Assembly: GCF_004682015.1 (NCBI RefSeq)
Contig: NZ_SMLM01000003.1
Location: 434,001-498,000 of the forward strand
Direction: 5' to 3'
Length of the DNA: 64,000 nt
Source: Ramlibacter henchirensis
GTDB taxonomy: Bacteria; Pseudomonadota; Gammaproteobacteria; Burkholderiales; Burkholderiaceae_C
Shown: piece by piece, positions 8,134 through 15,896 of the stretch
Layout of the letters: every line of letters starts with the position of its first letter
Numbering within the stretch: the stretch's first letter is position 1
Position numbers and translations under genes: made by a program
The notes under the pieces: generated by a model
Seen by the model: only the letters and a program-made list of their open reading frames with translations
Told to the model about the DNA's origin: nothing
Database searches by the model: none

Positions 8134-8340
8134 TTCCGGAGCAATCCGCGCGCGCATTCGCCCCGCCGAACTCTGCCGTAACCGCGGTGCCTACGATGGC
8201 CCGCCGATACTGTCCAGTTCGTGCTCAACCGCTCGCGTGAACAACATCACGAGGACCCCTCGAGATCGGCTTTACATGTCCCTTTCGCTCGCGCGAAAAG
8301 GCGGCCGTCTGTAGGATTCCACTGACAAGAGAGGACCTGC

Positions 8341-10467
8341 ATGTCTGATTTATCCGTCGGTTCCAGCCCCACCCACGAGTTCGGCAAGGACGAGCAACCC
8401 AACGGCGGCCTCTGGCTGTCGATCAAGAAGGCCGCTTCGCGGTTTTCCGACTGGTTCGTCATCCAGAGCTCCGCCGTCAAGTTCCTGGTCATCGCCGTCG
8501 CGCTGATGATCCCGGCCACCGGCGTCTATTCGTTCGTGCTGTGGCAAAAGCAGGCCGCCGTGGCCGAGCAGGTGCGCGCCATGGCCAGCGCCGATGGCAT
8601 CGCCGCCTTCGACGAAACGCAGCCCGTCGTCTTCGGCACCGGCTCGGTGCTGGGCTTCCTGCAGAACAACCAGGTGGACCGCATCACCGTGATCTACAAG
8701 CCGCTGATGTGGAACGTCTCCGAGCGCTTCGTGCTCGTCTCCTCGGGTGGCAAGCAGTACGCCTACTACCCGTCGGACATGGAAACCAAGATCTTCGCGG
8801 ACAAGGCGGTGTCGGCCCCGTGGAGCGGCAAGCTCTCGTTCGTGCCGCGCTCGGACCTGAACGCGTCCAGCCTGCAGATCCTGGACCGCCTGGACCAGGG
8901 CTTCGCCAACGCCCGTCCGCAGTCCGAGAAGGACGCGTGGAAGGCCGGCGTCTCCGGCGTGCTGTCGGCCGCGCTCACCCTGGGCCTGCTGGGCTTCCTG
9001 GCCTTCCAGCTGCGGGGCCAGTTCAAGTCGCTCAAGTTCATCGAGCCTTCCCAGGTCAACGGATCGCTCCTGGACCTGGTGGGCATGGATGACATCAAGT
9101 CCGAAGTCGCCCAGATCAAGGACCAGTACAGCCGCCGTGCGGAGTACGCCGAGTACGGCATCAACAAGCCGTTCAACGTGATGTTCAGCGGCCCCGCGGG
9201 CACCGGCAAGACCAAGCTCGCCAGCTACCTGGCCAAGGAGCTGAACCTGCCGATCCTGTTCCACTCGGCCGTGAACCTGGAGACGGGCTACGTGGGCGGC
9301 GGCGCCAATACCCTGAGCCGCATCGTGGCGATGGCCAAGCGCCGCAAGCGCTGCATCGTGTTCCTGGACGAGGCGCAGGACCTGTTCATGAAGCGCGGCG
9401 GCCACCGCAAGTTCGACGACGACACGCAGAACATGCTGCTGGCGGTGCTGGACGGCGTGCGCACCAAGAACGACGCCGAGATCATCTGGATCGTGGCCTC
9501 CAACTTCAACAGCGAGCAGATGCAGATGGACGAAGCCATGCTGCGCCGCTTCCAGATGAAGGTGGACTTCCGCCTGCCCAACCGCGAGGAGCGGCTGGCG
9601 ATCATCCAGCACTACCTCTCGCAGCGCGCCGACAAGGTGCTGCCGGAGATGGACCTGCGCCACCTGGTGGAGATCACCGAAGGCCGCAGCCCGGCCGACC
9701 TCGAGACCATCGTCAACCAGGCGGGCATCACGGCCGTGCAGGCCGGCATCATGATCGGCGCCGACACGCTGATGCAGGCGGCCGAGCGGGTGCTGGTGGG
9801 CAACGTCAACACCAACACCACGAAGGAGCGCGAGCGCGACCGCCGCATCATCGCGATCCACGAATGGGGCCACTTCCTGGTCGACTTCGAGCACGAGCGC
9901 AAGAAGGCCGGCGGCAACTGGGACGCGATCCTGGCCGAGATGAAGACCATCAAGATCTCGCTCAAGGCCAACCCGCGCAACAACGCGCTGGGCTTCGTGT
10001 TCCACAAGCAGGGCGCCAACCTGCTCAAGACCAAGTCCGACATCGAGCACGACGTTCGCGTGCTGCTGGGCGGCATGGCCAACGAGGAGCTGTTCTTCGG
10101 CGAGGAAGGCACCACCAACGGCGCGCACAACGACATTACCCGTGTCACCAAGCTGCTGCACCACGCCGTGGGCGAGATGGGCATGTACCGCAAGACGCGG
10201 CTGAACTTCGGCGCGCTGGCCAACGACGGCCACGGCAGCAAGTCGCTGGACGAGGAGACGCGCTCGATCATGGAAGCCCAGAGCGAGCGCCTGTACGGCG
10301 AGACCAAGACCGCCCTGGCGCGCATGAAGCCGCTGACCGAGCACCTGGCCGGCAAGCTGATGGACGCCGGCGAGATGAGCCTGCGCGAAGCCCTGCACGA
10401 GATCCGCAGCTTCGAGGCCGCCTGCTACACCTTCAACTCCAAGGTGGGCCTGCAGCCGGCCGCCTGA
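8341..10467 (+). CDS. Divergent FtsH-like membrane AAA+ zinc protease
   Basis: 708 aa. Architecture matches FtsH: a cytosolic leader, TM1 (about 47-67), a periplasmic domain (70-200), TM2 (205-224), an AAA+ module and an M41 peptidase. Walker A is GPAGTGKT (284-291), the pore loop is YVGG (317-320) and Walker B is IVFLDEAQ (338-345, E344). The zinc site is HEWGH (507-511), with D598 in GAHNDIT as likely third ligand after LGGMANEELFFG. It differs from housekeeping FtsH by HEWGH for HEAGH, a shortened region after the sensor (MLRRFQMKVDF) and a longer N-terminus. It is probably a specialised paralogue for membrane quality control. GAGAGGA precedes the ATG. Confidence 0.85.
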   Translation: MSDLSVGSSPTHEFGKDEQPNGGLWLSIKKAASRFSDWFVIQSSAVKFLVIAVALMIPATGVYSFVLWQKQAAVAEQVRAMASADGIAAFDETQPVVFGTGSVLGFLQNNQVDRITVIYKPLMWNVSERFVLVSSGGKQYAYYPSDMETKIFADKAVSAPWSGKLSFVPRSDLNASSLQILDRLDQGFANARPQSEKDAWKAGVSGVLSAALTLGLLGFLAFQLRGQFKSLKFIEPSQVNGSLLDLVGMDDIKSEVAQIKDQYSRRAEYAEYGINKPFNVMFSGPAGTGKTKLASYLAKELNLPILFHSAVNLETGYVGGGANTLSRIVAMAKRRKRCIVFLDEAQDLFMKRGGHRKFDDDTQNMLLAVLDGVRTKNDAEIIWIVASNFNSEQMQMDEAMLRRFQMKVDFRLPNREERLAIIQHYLSQRADKVLPEMDLRHLVEITEGRSPADLETIVNQAGITAVQAGIMIGADTLMQAAERVLVGNVNTNTTKERERDRRIIAIHEWGHFLVDFEHERKKAGGNWDAILAEMKTIKISLKANPRNNALGFVFHKQGANLLKTKSDIEHDVRVLLGGMANEELFFGEEGTTNGAHNDITRVTKLLHHAVGEMGMYRKTRLNFGALANDGHGSKSLDEETRSIMEAQSERLYGETKTALARMKPLTEHLAGKLMDAGEMSLREALHEIRSFEAACYTFNSKVGLQPAA

Positions 10468-10486
10468 GCGGCTCCGCTTCAAGACA

Positions 10487-10513
10487 AAGGGCCGCAGCGA
10501 GCGGCCCTTTTTC
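10487..10513 (+). terminator. Intrinsic terminator after the FtsH-like gene
   Basis: Perfect stem AAAGGGCCGC / GCGGCCCTTT with loop AGCGA, followed by TTC, begins 20 bases after the stop codon. It closes a monocistronic transcript. Confidence 0.85.
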
Positions 10514-10653
10514 TTGCCCGCTCCCGCACACTGCCGTGATAGTGTTGGCATGCAAACGATCCGCGTTGGGGCGATGGCTCTAGCAAGGCCGTCTTTACGT
10601 GTTTCCGGAGTGCTGTAGAGCTTGCCCGCGTGGCATCATCCCCGCCGTTTCCC

Positions 10654-11100
10654 ATGCGCAATAACTTCGATTCCCTCGCTCTTACTCCTCCCCCTGCAAT
10701 GGGCACGGCCGACGGCAGCGCCCCCCGCCGCGTGCTGGTCGTGGAGGACAACCCGGACGGCCTGGAAACCCTGGTGGCACTGCTCGAGATGCTCGGCCAT
10801 GAAGTGGCCGGCGCCGCGGATGGCGAGCAGGCCATCCAGCAGGCCGCCGCTTTCCGCCCACAGGTGGTGCTGCTCGACCTGGGCCTTCCCGTGATGGACG
10901 GCTACGAGGTCGCCCGCACGCTGCGCCAGGACCTTCGTTTCGACGACGTGTTCATCGCAGCCCTCACCGGATGGGGCGCCGAAGGCGATCGCCGCCGCAC
11001 CGCCGATGCCGGTTTCGATGCGCACCTCACCAAGCCGGTGGAACTGCCGGCGCTGGAAGCGGTGCTGGCCCGCAGCGGCCAGCGCTGCGCGCAGGGCTGA
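10654..11100 (+). CDS. Orphan single-domain response regulator (receiver)
   Basis: 148 aa from the ATG used here. A receiver domain of about 120 residues shows VLVVEDN (acidic pocket), VVLLDLGLPVMDG (phospho-Asp), ALTGWG (switch Thr) and LTKPVE (conserved Lys). No output domain follows. The sequence resembles receivers attached to hybrid histidine kinases. The true start is unclear: GTG 10630, ATG 10654 and ATG 10699 are all possible and none has a good ribosome site. No kinase gene is adjacent. Confidence 0.82.
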   Translation: MRNNFDSLALTPPPAMGTADGSAPRRVLVVEDNPDGLETLVALLEMLGHEVAGAADGEQAIQQAAAFRPQVVLLDLGLPVMDGYEVARTLRQDLRFDDVFIAALTGWGAEGDRRRTADAGFDAHLTKPVELPALEAVLARSGQRCAQG

Positions 11101-11139
11101 CAGGCCAACGCTCGCCGGATCTCAGCGAGGCTGCCGGAT

Positions 11140-11319
11140 TCAACGAGCCTGCCGCAGGAAGCGCCGCACGTTATCCGGATCGGCCCCGATCGATTCCACG
11201 GCATGCTGCAGCTCCTGCTCGCTGCATCCGAGCCATTGCGACCAGTTGCGGCGTTCCCACTCGTGTTCGAGGCTGATGAGATCTTCTTCCGCCGCGTGAC
11301 GACCCTTGTCTTCCGACAT
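11140..11319 (-). CDS. DUF3606 family small protein
   Basis: 59 aa. The C-terminal half has the DUF3606 pattern: a conserved WLGCSEQELQHAVESIG followed by VRRFL. Function is unknown; such proteins often occur beside stress genes. The start ATG 11319 has AAGGAG at the right distance; longer upstream frame is not needed. A TGTAGGA/TCCTACA heptamer lies 100 bp upstream (11419-11425). Confidence 0.8.
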   Translation of the reverse strand: MSEDKGRHAAEEDLISLEHEWERRNWSQWLGCSEQELQHAVESIGADPDNVRRFLRQAR

Positions 11320-11550
11320 CGCTGTACTCCTTCGATGTGGGATCGAAGGTAGCTCGCGGAGCGATCGCGGTGGTATCGGCGGCCGCCGCCGCGAGCGTTC
11401 CGCGCCGGCAGGCGCGGCTGTAGGAACGGGGCCGTTCCGCGTGCGGGCGGACATCCGGAACGCGCGAAGAGGCGTGATGACCTTCACGGTTGCAGTCGGT
11501 GGCGTGATGTTTCAACGGCGTTGCACCTGCGCCCGCGCGTGCTGCCTAGC

Positions 11551-11841
11551 ATGGATTTCATGCGCTACACCCGTGAAGAGTACGCCAACATGCAGGCCGT
11601 GCAGCGCCGCGTGGCGCGGGCCGAAGCCGATTACGCGAGATTTCGCGCAGCCTACCTGGAGATCGCGCAGACACAGCCGGACCACGAGGTCGCGCTGGCC
11701 ATGATCGGCGCCGACATGAACCGGGCCCATGCCTACCTGCAGGCGCTGATCGGCCTGCCGCCCACGCCGTTCGAAAAGCAGCCCAGCGTGGTGGTGATGC
11801 GCGAGGCCCGGCGCCTCGCCGAAGAAAAAGGCAAGCACTAG
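11551..11841 (+). CDS. Small helical hypothetical protein
   Basis: 96 aa from the ATG at 11551; an alternative ATG is at 11560. The sequence is charged and predicted mostly helical (RRVARAEADYARFRAAYLE and a second helix around ADMNRAHAYLQ). There is no signal peptide, membrane segment or known motif. No good Shine-Dalgarno site is seen. The codon bias fits the genome, so it is probably real, but no function can be offered. Confidence 0.55.
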   Translation: MDFMRYTREEYANMQAVQRRVARAEADYARFRAAYLEIAQTQPDHEVALAMIGADMNRAHAYLQALIGLPPTPFEKQPSVVVMREARRLAEEKGKH

Positions 11842-11889
11842 GCGCCGTGCGGCCCCGGTGCCCGTCCATGCCTTCCTAGAATCGAAGGC

Positions 11890-14199
11890 TTGCACGACCC
11901 TGCCGCTTCCACCGAACTGATCGACGCCACCGAGGCGCAGGCGCGCCGCCTGGTGCTGGCGCAGGCGCTGGAGGCAGGCGATCCCGAAGGCAGGCTGGTC
12001 GGCCGGCTCGAGCGGGAGCAGGTCGAGCGCGATTCGCTGGCGGCCACCGGCGACCCGGCGCGCGGCGAGCCACTCGATGCCAAGGCCTACCTGCTCGCCC
12101 GGGCCGACCGGCTGCTGGGCCTGTTGTCGCACCGGCAGCCCGCGTTGGCGGCCTTGCAGCATCCGCCCGCGTGGCAGACCTGGGTCGCCTGGGGACTGCC
12201 GCTGCTCGCCCTCGTCGCCGGCGCGCTGGTCGAGCGCATCGACAATCCCAAGCAGGTCAATCTGCTGTCGCCGCCGCTGCTCGCTTTCCTGTTCTGGAAC
12301 CTGGCGGTTTATCTCCTGCTGTTCGTCTTCGCAGTGCGCCCTCCATCAGCGGACTCGCGCCTGCGGCTTTCGTGGGCGCGCCGCGCGCGCAGCCTCGGCG
12401 GACGCGCAGCGACGGGGCTGCGCGGTCAGGTGGCCGGACATTTCCAGCAGGCCTGGTGGCAGGCCGCCGGCGCGCTGGAAGGGCACCGGTGGCGCCGCAT
12501 CCTGCACGTCTCGGCGGCGGCCTGGGGCGTCGGTGTGGCGCTCTCCATCGTGCTGGGCGGGCTGGTGCGCGAATACCGCATCGGATGGGAGAGCACGCTG
12601 CTGGACCTGCCGCAGGTGCACGCCTTCCTGAGCGCGCTGTTCGCGCCGGTGGTGGCGCTCACGCCGCTGCAGCCGTTCAGCATGGACGAACTGGCGCGCC
12701 TGCACTTTGGCACCGGCGAGGGCGTCGGGCGCGAGGAGGCGCGGCGCTGGGTGTTCCTCTACCTGGCCCTGCTCGGGTTGGTCGTGGTCGTGCCGCGGCT
12801 GCTGCTCGCCGCGTTCGCGTGGTGGCGCGAACGCCGGCTGGCCCGCGCGCTCACGCTCGACCTCGGCGATCCCTCCTTCCAGCCCGTGCTGGGCCGCGTG
12901 CGCCCGGCCCGGGTCGGCCTGTTGCTCGTGCACGCGGGCCGCGGCGAGCTGGCGGCCATCGAACAGGCCCTGCGGCAAGCGGGTGGCGTGCCGCCGCCCG
13001 AAGATCCGCGCGAAATCTGGACGGTGCTGTCGACGCCCCGCGGCGACGCGCTGCAATGCGGCGTGCACACGACGATCGCCGGCGGTGCGACTGCACCGGC
13101 CACCAAACCCTCCTTCTGGGCCCGCCTGCTCGCGCCGCGCAGCGAGTTCGCCGAGCGGCGCTCGCCCGCCGCCGATGTCGTGCTGCTGGCCGCCGACCTG
13201 CCTCTGGCCGAACCGGCGCTGGCCGCCTGCCGCGAGCCCGGCCTGCCCGTGCTGTGGCTGCTGGGGCAGGGCGCCGAGGGCGAAGCCTCCGCCACCATGC
13301 GCCGCGCGGGCCTGACCGGCGAAGTGCTGCCGGTCTCGTCGCTGCCCACCTGGCGCGAGGACCAGCGCCTGCAGGCGGCCATCGCGCGCCAGCTGCCGCC
13401 GTACAAGGCGCCGGGCATGGAGCGCCTGCGCGATGCGTGGCAGCAGCGCGCGCAGCTGCGCTTGAGCGAATCGATGCGCGTTCTCGCCACCGAACTGCTG
13501 CAGGCCGCGCGCGAGGCGCACCAGCTCGCGGCCGAACCGGTCGGCGTGCGCCAGCTGGTCGTGCGTGGCGAGCGCGAGGCGCAGCAGGGCGCGCAGCAGC
13601 TCGCAGCGGCGGCCATCGTGACGAGGCTGCGCGAGCGCCAGGCGGCCAACGATGCGCGGCTGCTGTCGCTGCATTCGCTCGATGGCGTGCTGCCCGCCAC
13701 CGGCTGGCAGCCGGTGCTGCCACAGCGGTTCGACGTGCAGCAGGCGGTCCACGAGCCGCAGGCAGGGCTCGCGGGCGCGGCCAGCGGCGCCGCGATGGGT
13801 GCGGCCGTGGACCTGATGACGGGCGGCCTCACGCTCGGCGCGGCCGCCGCCATCGGCGCGCTTGTTGGCGGCGGTGCCGGCCTGGTCGGCGCGGTGTTGA
13901 AGAACCGGCGCACGGAACCGGGCCGCACGAGCGTGGCGCTCGGGGACGAGATGATGCTGGCGCTGGTGCAATCGGCGCTGGTGCGCTACCTGGCCGTGGC
14001 GCACGAGCGCCGCGGCGCCGCGGACACGCAGCGCTGGGCGTCGTTGGCCGAAGAGGCCGTCGCGGAAGAATCCGCCGCGCTACGCCAGCTGTGGGCGCAA
14101 GCGCGCGCGGAACCGGAGGGACCGGCCGAAGCGAGGCTCACGGAACTCCTGCAGCGGCTCGCGCAGCAGGTGCTGTCGCAGCTGCACGGGCCGGTCTGA
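11890..14199 (+). CDS. Membrane protein: DUF2868-like region joined to a DUF3482-like tail
   Basis: 769 aa. The N-terminal part resembles DUF2868, with hydrophobic segments around residues 97-117, 130-150, 205-225, 250-275 and 295-315. The part from about residue 475 on (KAPGMERLRDAW and a Gly/Ala-rich stretch with MTGGLTLGAAAAIGALVGGG near 640-660) resembles the C-terminal half of DUF3482 proteins. Elsewhere these are usually two adjacent genes, and the DUF3482 protein begins with a GTPase domain. No GTPase G1 motif is visible here. Start is TTG 11890 behind GAAGG. Family names are by memory. Role unknown; the usual context suggests membrane stress or trafficking. Confidence 0.72.
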   Translation: MHDPAASTELIDATEAQARRLVLAQALEAGDPEGRLVGRLEREQVERDSLAATGDPARGEPLDAKAYLLARADRLLGLLSHRQPALAALQHPPAWQTWVAWGLPLLALVAGALVERIDNPKQVNLLSPPLLAFLFWNLAVYLLLFVFAVRPPSADSRLRLSWARRARSLGGRAATGLRGQVAGHFQQAWWQAAGALEGHRWRRILHVSAAAWGVGVALSIVLGGLVREYRIGWESTLLDLPQVHAFLSALFAPVVALTPLQPFSMDELARLHFGTGEGVGREEARRWVFLYLALLGLVVVVPRLLLAAFAWWRERRLARALTLDLGDPSFQPVLGRVRPARVGLLLVHAGRGELAAIEQALRQAGGVPPPEDPREIWTVLSTPRGDALQCGVHTTIAGGATAPATKPSFWARLLAPRSEFAERRSPAADVVLLAADLPLAEPALAACREPGLPVLWLLGQGAEGEASATMRRAGLTGEVLPVSSLPTWREDQRLQAAIARQLPPYKAPGMERLRDAWQQRAQLRLSESMRVLATELLQAAREAHQLAAEPVGVRQLVVRGEREAQQGAQQLAAAAIVTRLRERQAANDARLLSLHSLDGVLPATGWQPVLPQRFDVQQAVHEPQAGLAGAASGAAMGAAVDLMTGGLTLGAAAAIGALVGGGAGLVGAVLKNRRTEPGRTSVALGDEMMLALVQSALVRYLAVAHERRGAADTQRWASLAEEAVAEESAALRQLWAQARAEPEGPAEARLTELLQRLAQQVLSQLHGPV

Positions 14200-14204
14200 G
14201 GGAG

Positions 14205-14226
14205 CATTCCCGCCCTGGCGGGAATG
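14205..14226. repeat. REP-like palindrome, probable shared terminator
   Basis: CATTCCCGCC (14205-14214) and GGCGGGAATG (14217-14226) pair perfectly around the dinucleotide CT. The CATTCCCGC/GCGGGAATG arm is a dispersed palindrome type common in Proteobacteria. It lies between convergent genes and could end both transcripts, although no long T-run follows. Confidence 0.6.
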
Positions 14227-14232
14227 ACCGAA

Positions 14233-14418
14233 TTACGGCTTGCGGATGATCTTGTCGACGCCGTCCTTGACGTCGCCGACCTTCTTCTGGACCTTGCCTT
14301 CCTGTTCCTTCGCGTGGCCGCGCGCTTCCTGGTCACGGTTGCCCGTCATGCGGCCGACCTTTTCCTGGGCTTCGCCCATGCCCTGCTTCGCCTTGCCCTT
14401 GACTTGATCCTGTTTCAT
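14233..14418 (-). CDS. CsbD-family stress-response protein
   Basis: 61 aa, hydrophilic and highly charged, with the CsbD pattern DQVKGKAKQGMGEAQEKVG followed by GHAKEQEGKVQKKVGDVKDG. Members are small, probably disordered proteins induced by general stress. ATG 14418 has AAGGAG seven bases upstream. The leader on the coding strand includes CTTCCTAAGG near 14455, resembling but not identical to the TCCTACA motif found elsewhere. Confidence 0.9.
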   Translation of the reverse strand: MKQDQVKGKAKQGMGEAQEKVGRMTGNRDQEARGHAKEQEGKVQKKVGDVKDGVDKIIRKP

Positions 14419-14543
14419 GGAGGACTCCTTGTGTCGCTGTTGCGGTGGAGTCACCTTAGGAAGCCGCGAAGGTCTTGCATGCAAGAGCACGGCCAAGCTT
14501 CGCGTCCGCTCTCGCTGACACGGCCCGTCGCGGGGGACGAAGT

Positions 14544-15371
14544 TCAGGCGCGTGACTCGACCGTCTCGCGCAGCCACGCGGCGGCGGCGTCGGCCGATGC
14601 CATCGACGCGCCCAGGTGGTCCGCTCGTGGTTCGTAAAGCCGGTTGGCGGGATGGGGCGGCAGGCCTTCCCAGAGCTCGCGCTTGACCTTGCGCAGGTTG
14701 GCCAGGTCCTTGGTCGGGACCACGAGGAACACGGGCGTGCCGGGCCGCAATCGCCCCCACACCGCGCGCCAGTTCATGACGCCCGCGGGGTCGTACCAGG
14801 AGACGTAGGCCGCCGGCGTCGCGTTCGGCAGTTCGTAGCGCTCATCGCCGACGACTGCCGCGTCGTAGAGCAGCGTGCGATCCTGGCCGCGCCCTCGCGC
14901 GATCAGCTCGCGGGCGCGCGCGAGCTGGTCGTCCACCTTCTTCATGTCGGAGCCGCCATTGGGTGCGATCGACACCAGCGCGTCGACCGGCGTGCGGCCG
15001 GCCATGTGCGCTGCGAAGAAGCCGCCGATGCTGAAGCCCGCCAGCACCAGCCGCTCGGCGCCGGCGCGCCGCAGCTTGTCCAGCTCGCCCGACACGATGG
15101 CTTCCGCTGTGGCCACGTCGCGGCTGAACGCGGCCGGCCCGCCATAGGGAAGGTCGGGCGTGCTGACGGTCCAGCCCTCGCGGCGCCAGCGCGCCGCGAG
15201 CGGCTCCATGCTCTCGCCGGTCGCGCCGATGCCGTGCAGCAGCACGATGCCCACGCGTGCCGGGCGGCCGGATCTGGGCGGCGCGGGCTGCGCGGCGGCC
15301 CGCCCGAAGAGCGTCGACAACAGCAGCGCCGCCAGGCCCCGGCGCGGGGTGCTCACCTCATGTTGGTTCAT
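14544..15371 (-). CDS. Exported alpha/beta-hydrolase (dienelactone-hydrolase-like)
   Basis: 275 aa. An N-terminal Arg-Arg segment and hydrophobic core (PRRGLAALLLSTLFGRAAAQ) form a signal peptide, possibly Tat. The hydrolase fold shows LLHGIG (oxyanion strand), the nucleophile elbow GFSIGG, and a C-terminal RADHLG segment with the likely catalytic His. The frame is open further upstream but that part overlaps the divergent lipoprotein gene; ATG 15371 is the sensible start. Substrate unknown. Confidence 0.78.
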   Translation of the reverse strand: MNQHEVSTPRRGLAALLLSTLFGRAAAQPAPPRSGRPARVGIVLLHGIGATGESMEPLAARWRREGWTVSTPDLPYGGPAAFSRDVATAEAIVSGELDKLRRAGAERLVLAGFSIGGFFAAHMAGRTPVDALVSIAPNGGSDMKKVDDQLARARELIARGRGQDRTLLYDAAVVGDERYELPNATPAAYVSWYDPAGVMNWRAVWGRLRPGTPVFLVVPTKDLANLRKVKRELWEGLPPHPANRLYEPRADHLGASMASADAAAAWLRETVESRA

Positions 15372-15480
15372 GCGTGCATTCTTCCGCAGCCCGGCCGGTC
15401 CGTGTGCGCGCGGGTACAGGGATTGCCGCGACTGCTGGCGCGTTCCAAAGCGCTCCACCATCCAACTCAGGAGATTGCAT

Positions 15481-15822
15481 ATGACTTCGAAGAAATACGC
15501 CCGCGTTCCCGCATTGCTGGGCCTGTGCCTGGCCGCGGCCCTGGTGACCGCCTGCGCCAACCGCAGCGGCACGGCCATGGGCGGCAGCAGCGGCAGCTCG
15601 ATGGGCAGCAGCAGCTCGATGGGCAGCAGCTCCTCGTCGCCGACCGGCTCGACCCGCACGCAAACGCCGACCGGCGCCAGCGGCAGCATGAACCAGAGCA
15701 CGACCACGCCCAATCCGACCGGTGCGGCCGGCGGCAGCGGTACGCAAGGCGGCAGCGGCGCGGCATCGGGCGCCAGCACCAGCGGCCCGAGCGGTGGTGG
15801 CAGCGGCACCGGCACGCGCTGA
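15481..15822 (+). CDS. Ser/Gly/Thr-rich lipoprotein
   Basis: 113 aa. Signal peptide with lipobox LVTAC, lipidated Cys near residue 25. The mature part is low complexity: SSMGSSSS repeats, then TGSTRTQTPTG and Gly/Ser-rich segments. It has no folded domain. AGGAG lies eight bases before the ATG at 15481. Start choice is firm because the signal peptide begins there. Divergent from the exported hydrolase (110-bp gap). Such proteins may be flexible spacers at the outer membrane; no function can be assigned. Confidence 0.8.
   Translation: MTSKKYARVPALLGLCLAAALVTACANRSGTAMGGSSGSSMGSSSSMGSSSSSPTGSTRTQTPTGASGSMNQSTTTPNPTGAAGGSGTQGGSGAASGASTSGPSGGGSGTGTR
15595..15630 (+). repeat. 18-bp tandem duplication in the lipoprotein gene
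   Basis: AGCTCGATGGGCAGCAGC occurs twice head to tail (15595-15612 and 15613-15630), encoding SSMGSS twice. A degenerate third unit follows. The unit is a multiple of three, so copy-number changes would keep the frame. Confidence 0.85.
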
Positions 15823-15850
15823 TCTCCCAGGCGGCAGCTCTTGCCGTCAG

Positions 15851-15884
15851 AACGCCCGGCCGCGGATGCCGCCGGGCGTTTTTC
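15851..15884 (+). terminator. Intrinsic terminator after the lipoprotein gene
   Basis: AACGCCCGGC and GCCGGGCGTT form a ten-base stem with a ten-base loop, followed by TTT on the plus strand. It also lies 13 bases beyond the convergent ferritin-like gene end and may serve both. Confidence 0.8.
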
Positions 15885-15896
15885 CCGGCCTGCTGA

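Larger units (their letters stand above)
7867..8340. other. 474-bp intergenic region with a palindrome and two minus-strand terminators
   Basis: This gap separates two divergent genes. It contains a nested palindrome (7955-7990), two terminator-like hairpins followed by T-runs on the minus strand (near 8016-8049 and 8074-8133), a CTTTCGC/GCGAAAAG dyad at 8283-8301, and a TGTAGGA heptamer at 8310. No convincing protein-coding frame is visible. The terminators have no minus-strand gene upstream of them, which suggests a short untranslated minus-strand transcript. Confidence 0.55.

Noticed and set aside
12346..14004. A 550-codon frame antisense to the DUF2868-like gene
   Set aside because: The composition is Arg/Gln/His-rich without motifs, while the plus strand has membrane helices and a coherent protein.
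14544..15815. Extended N-terminus for the exported hydrolase
   Set aside because: The added region runs through the divergent lipoprotein gene; the Arg-Arg signal peptide at ATG 15371 marks the start.
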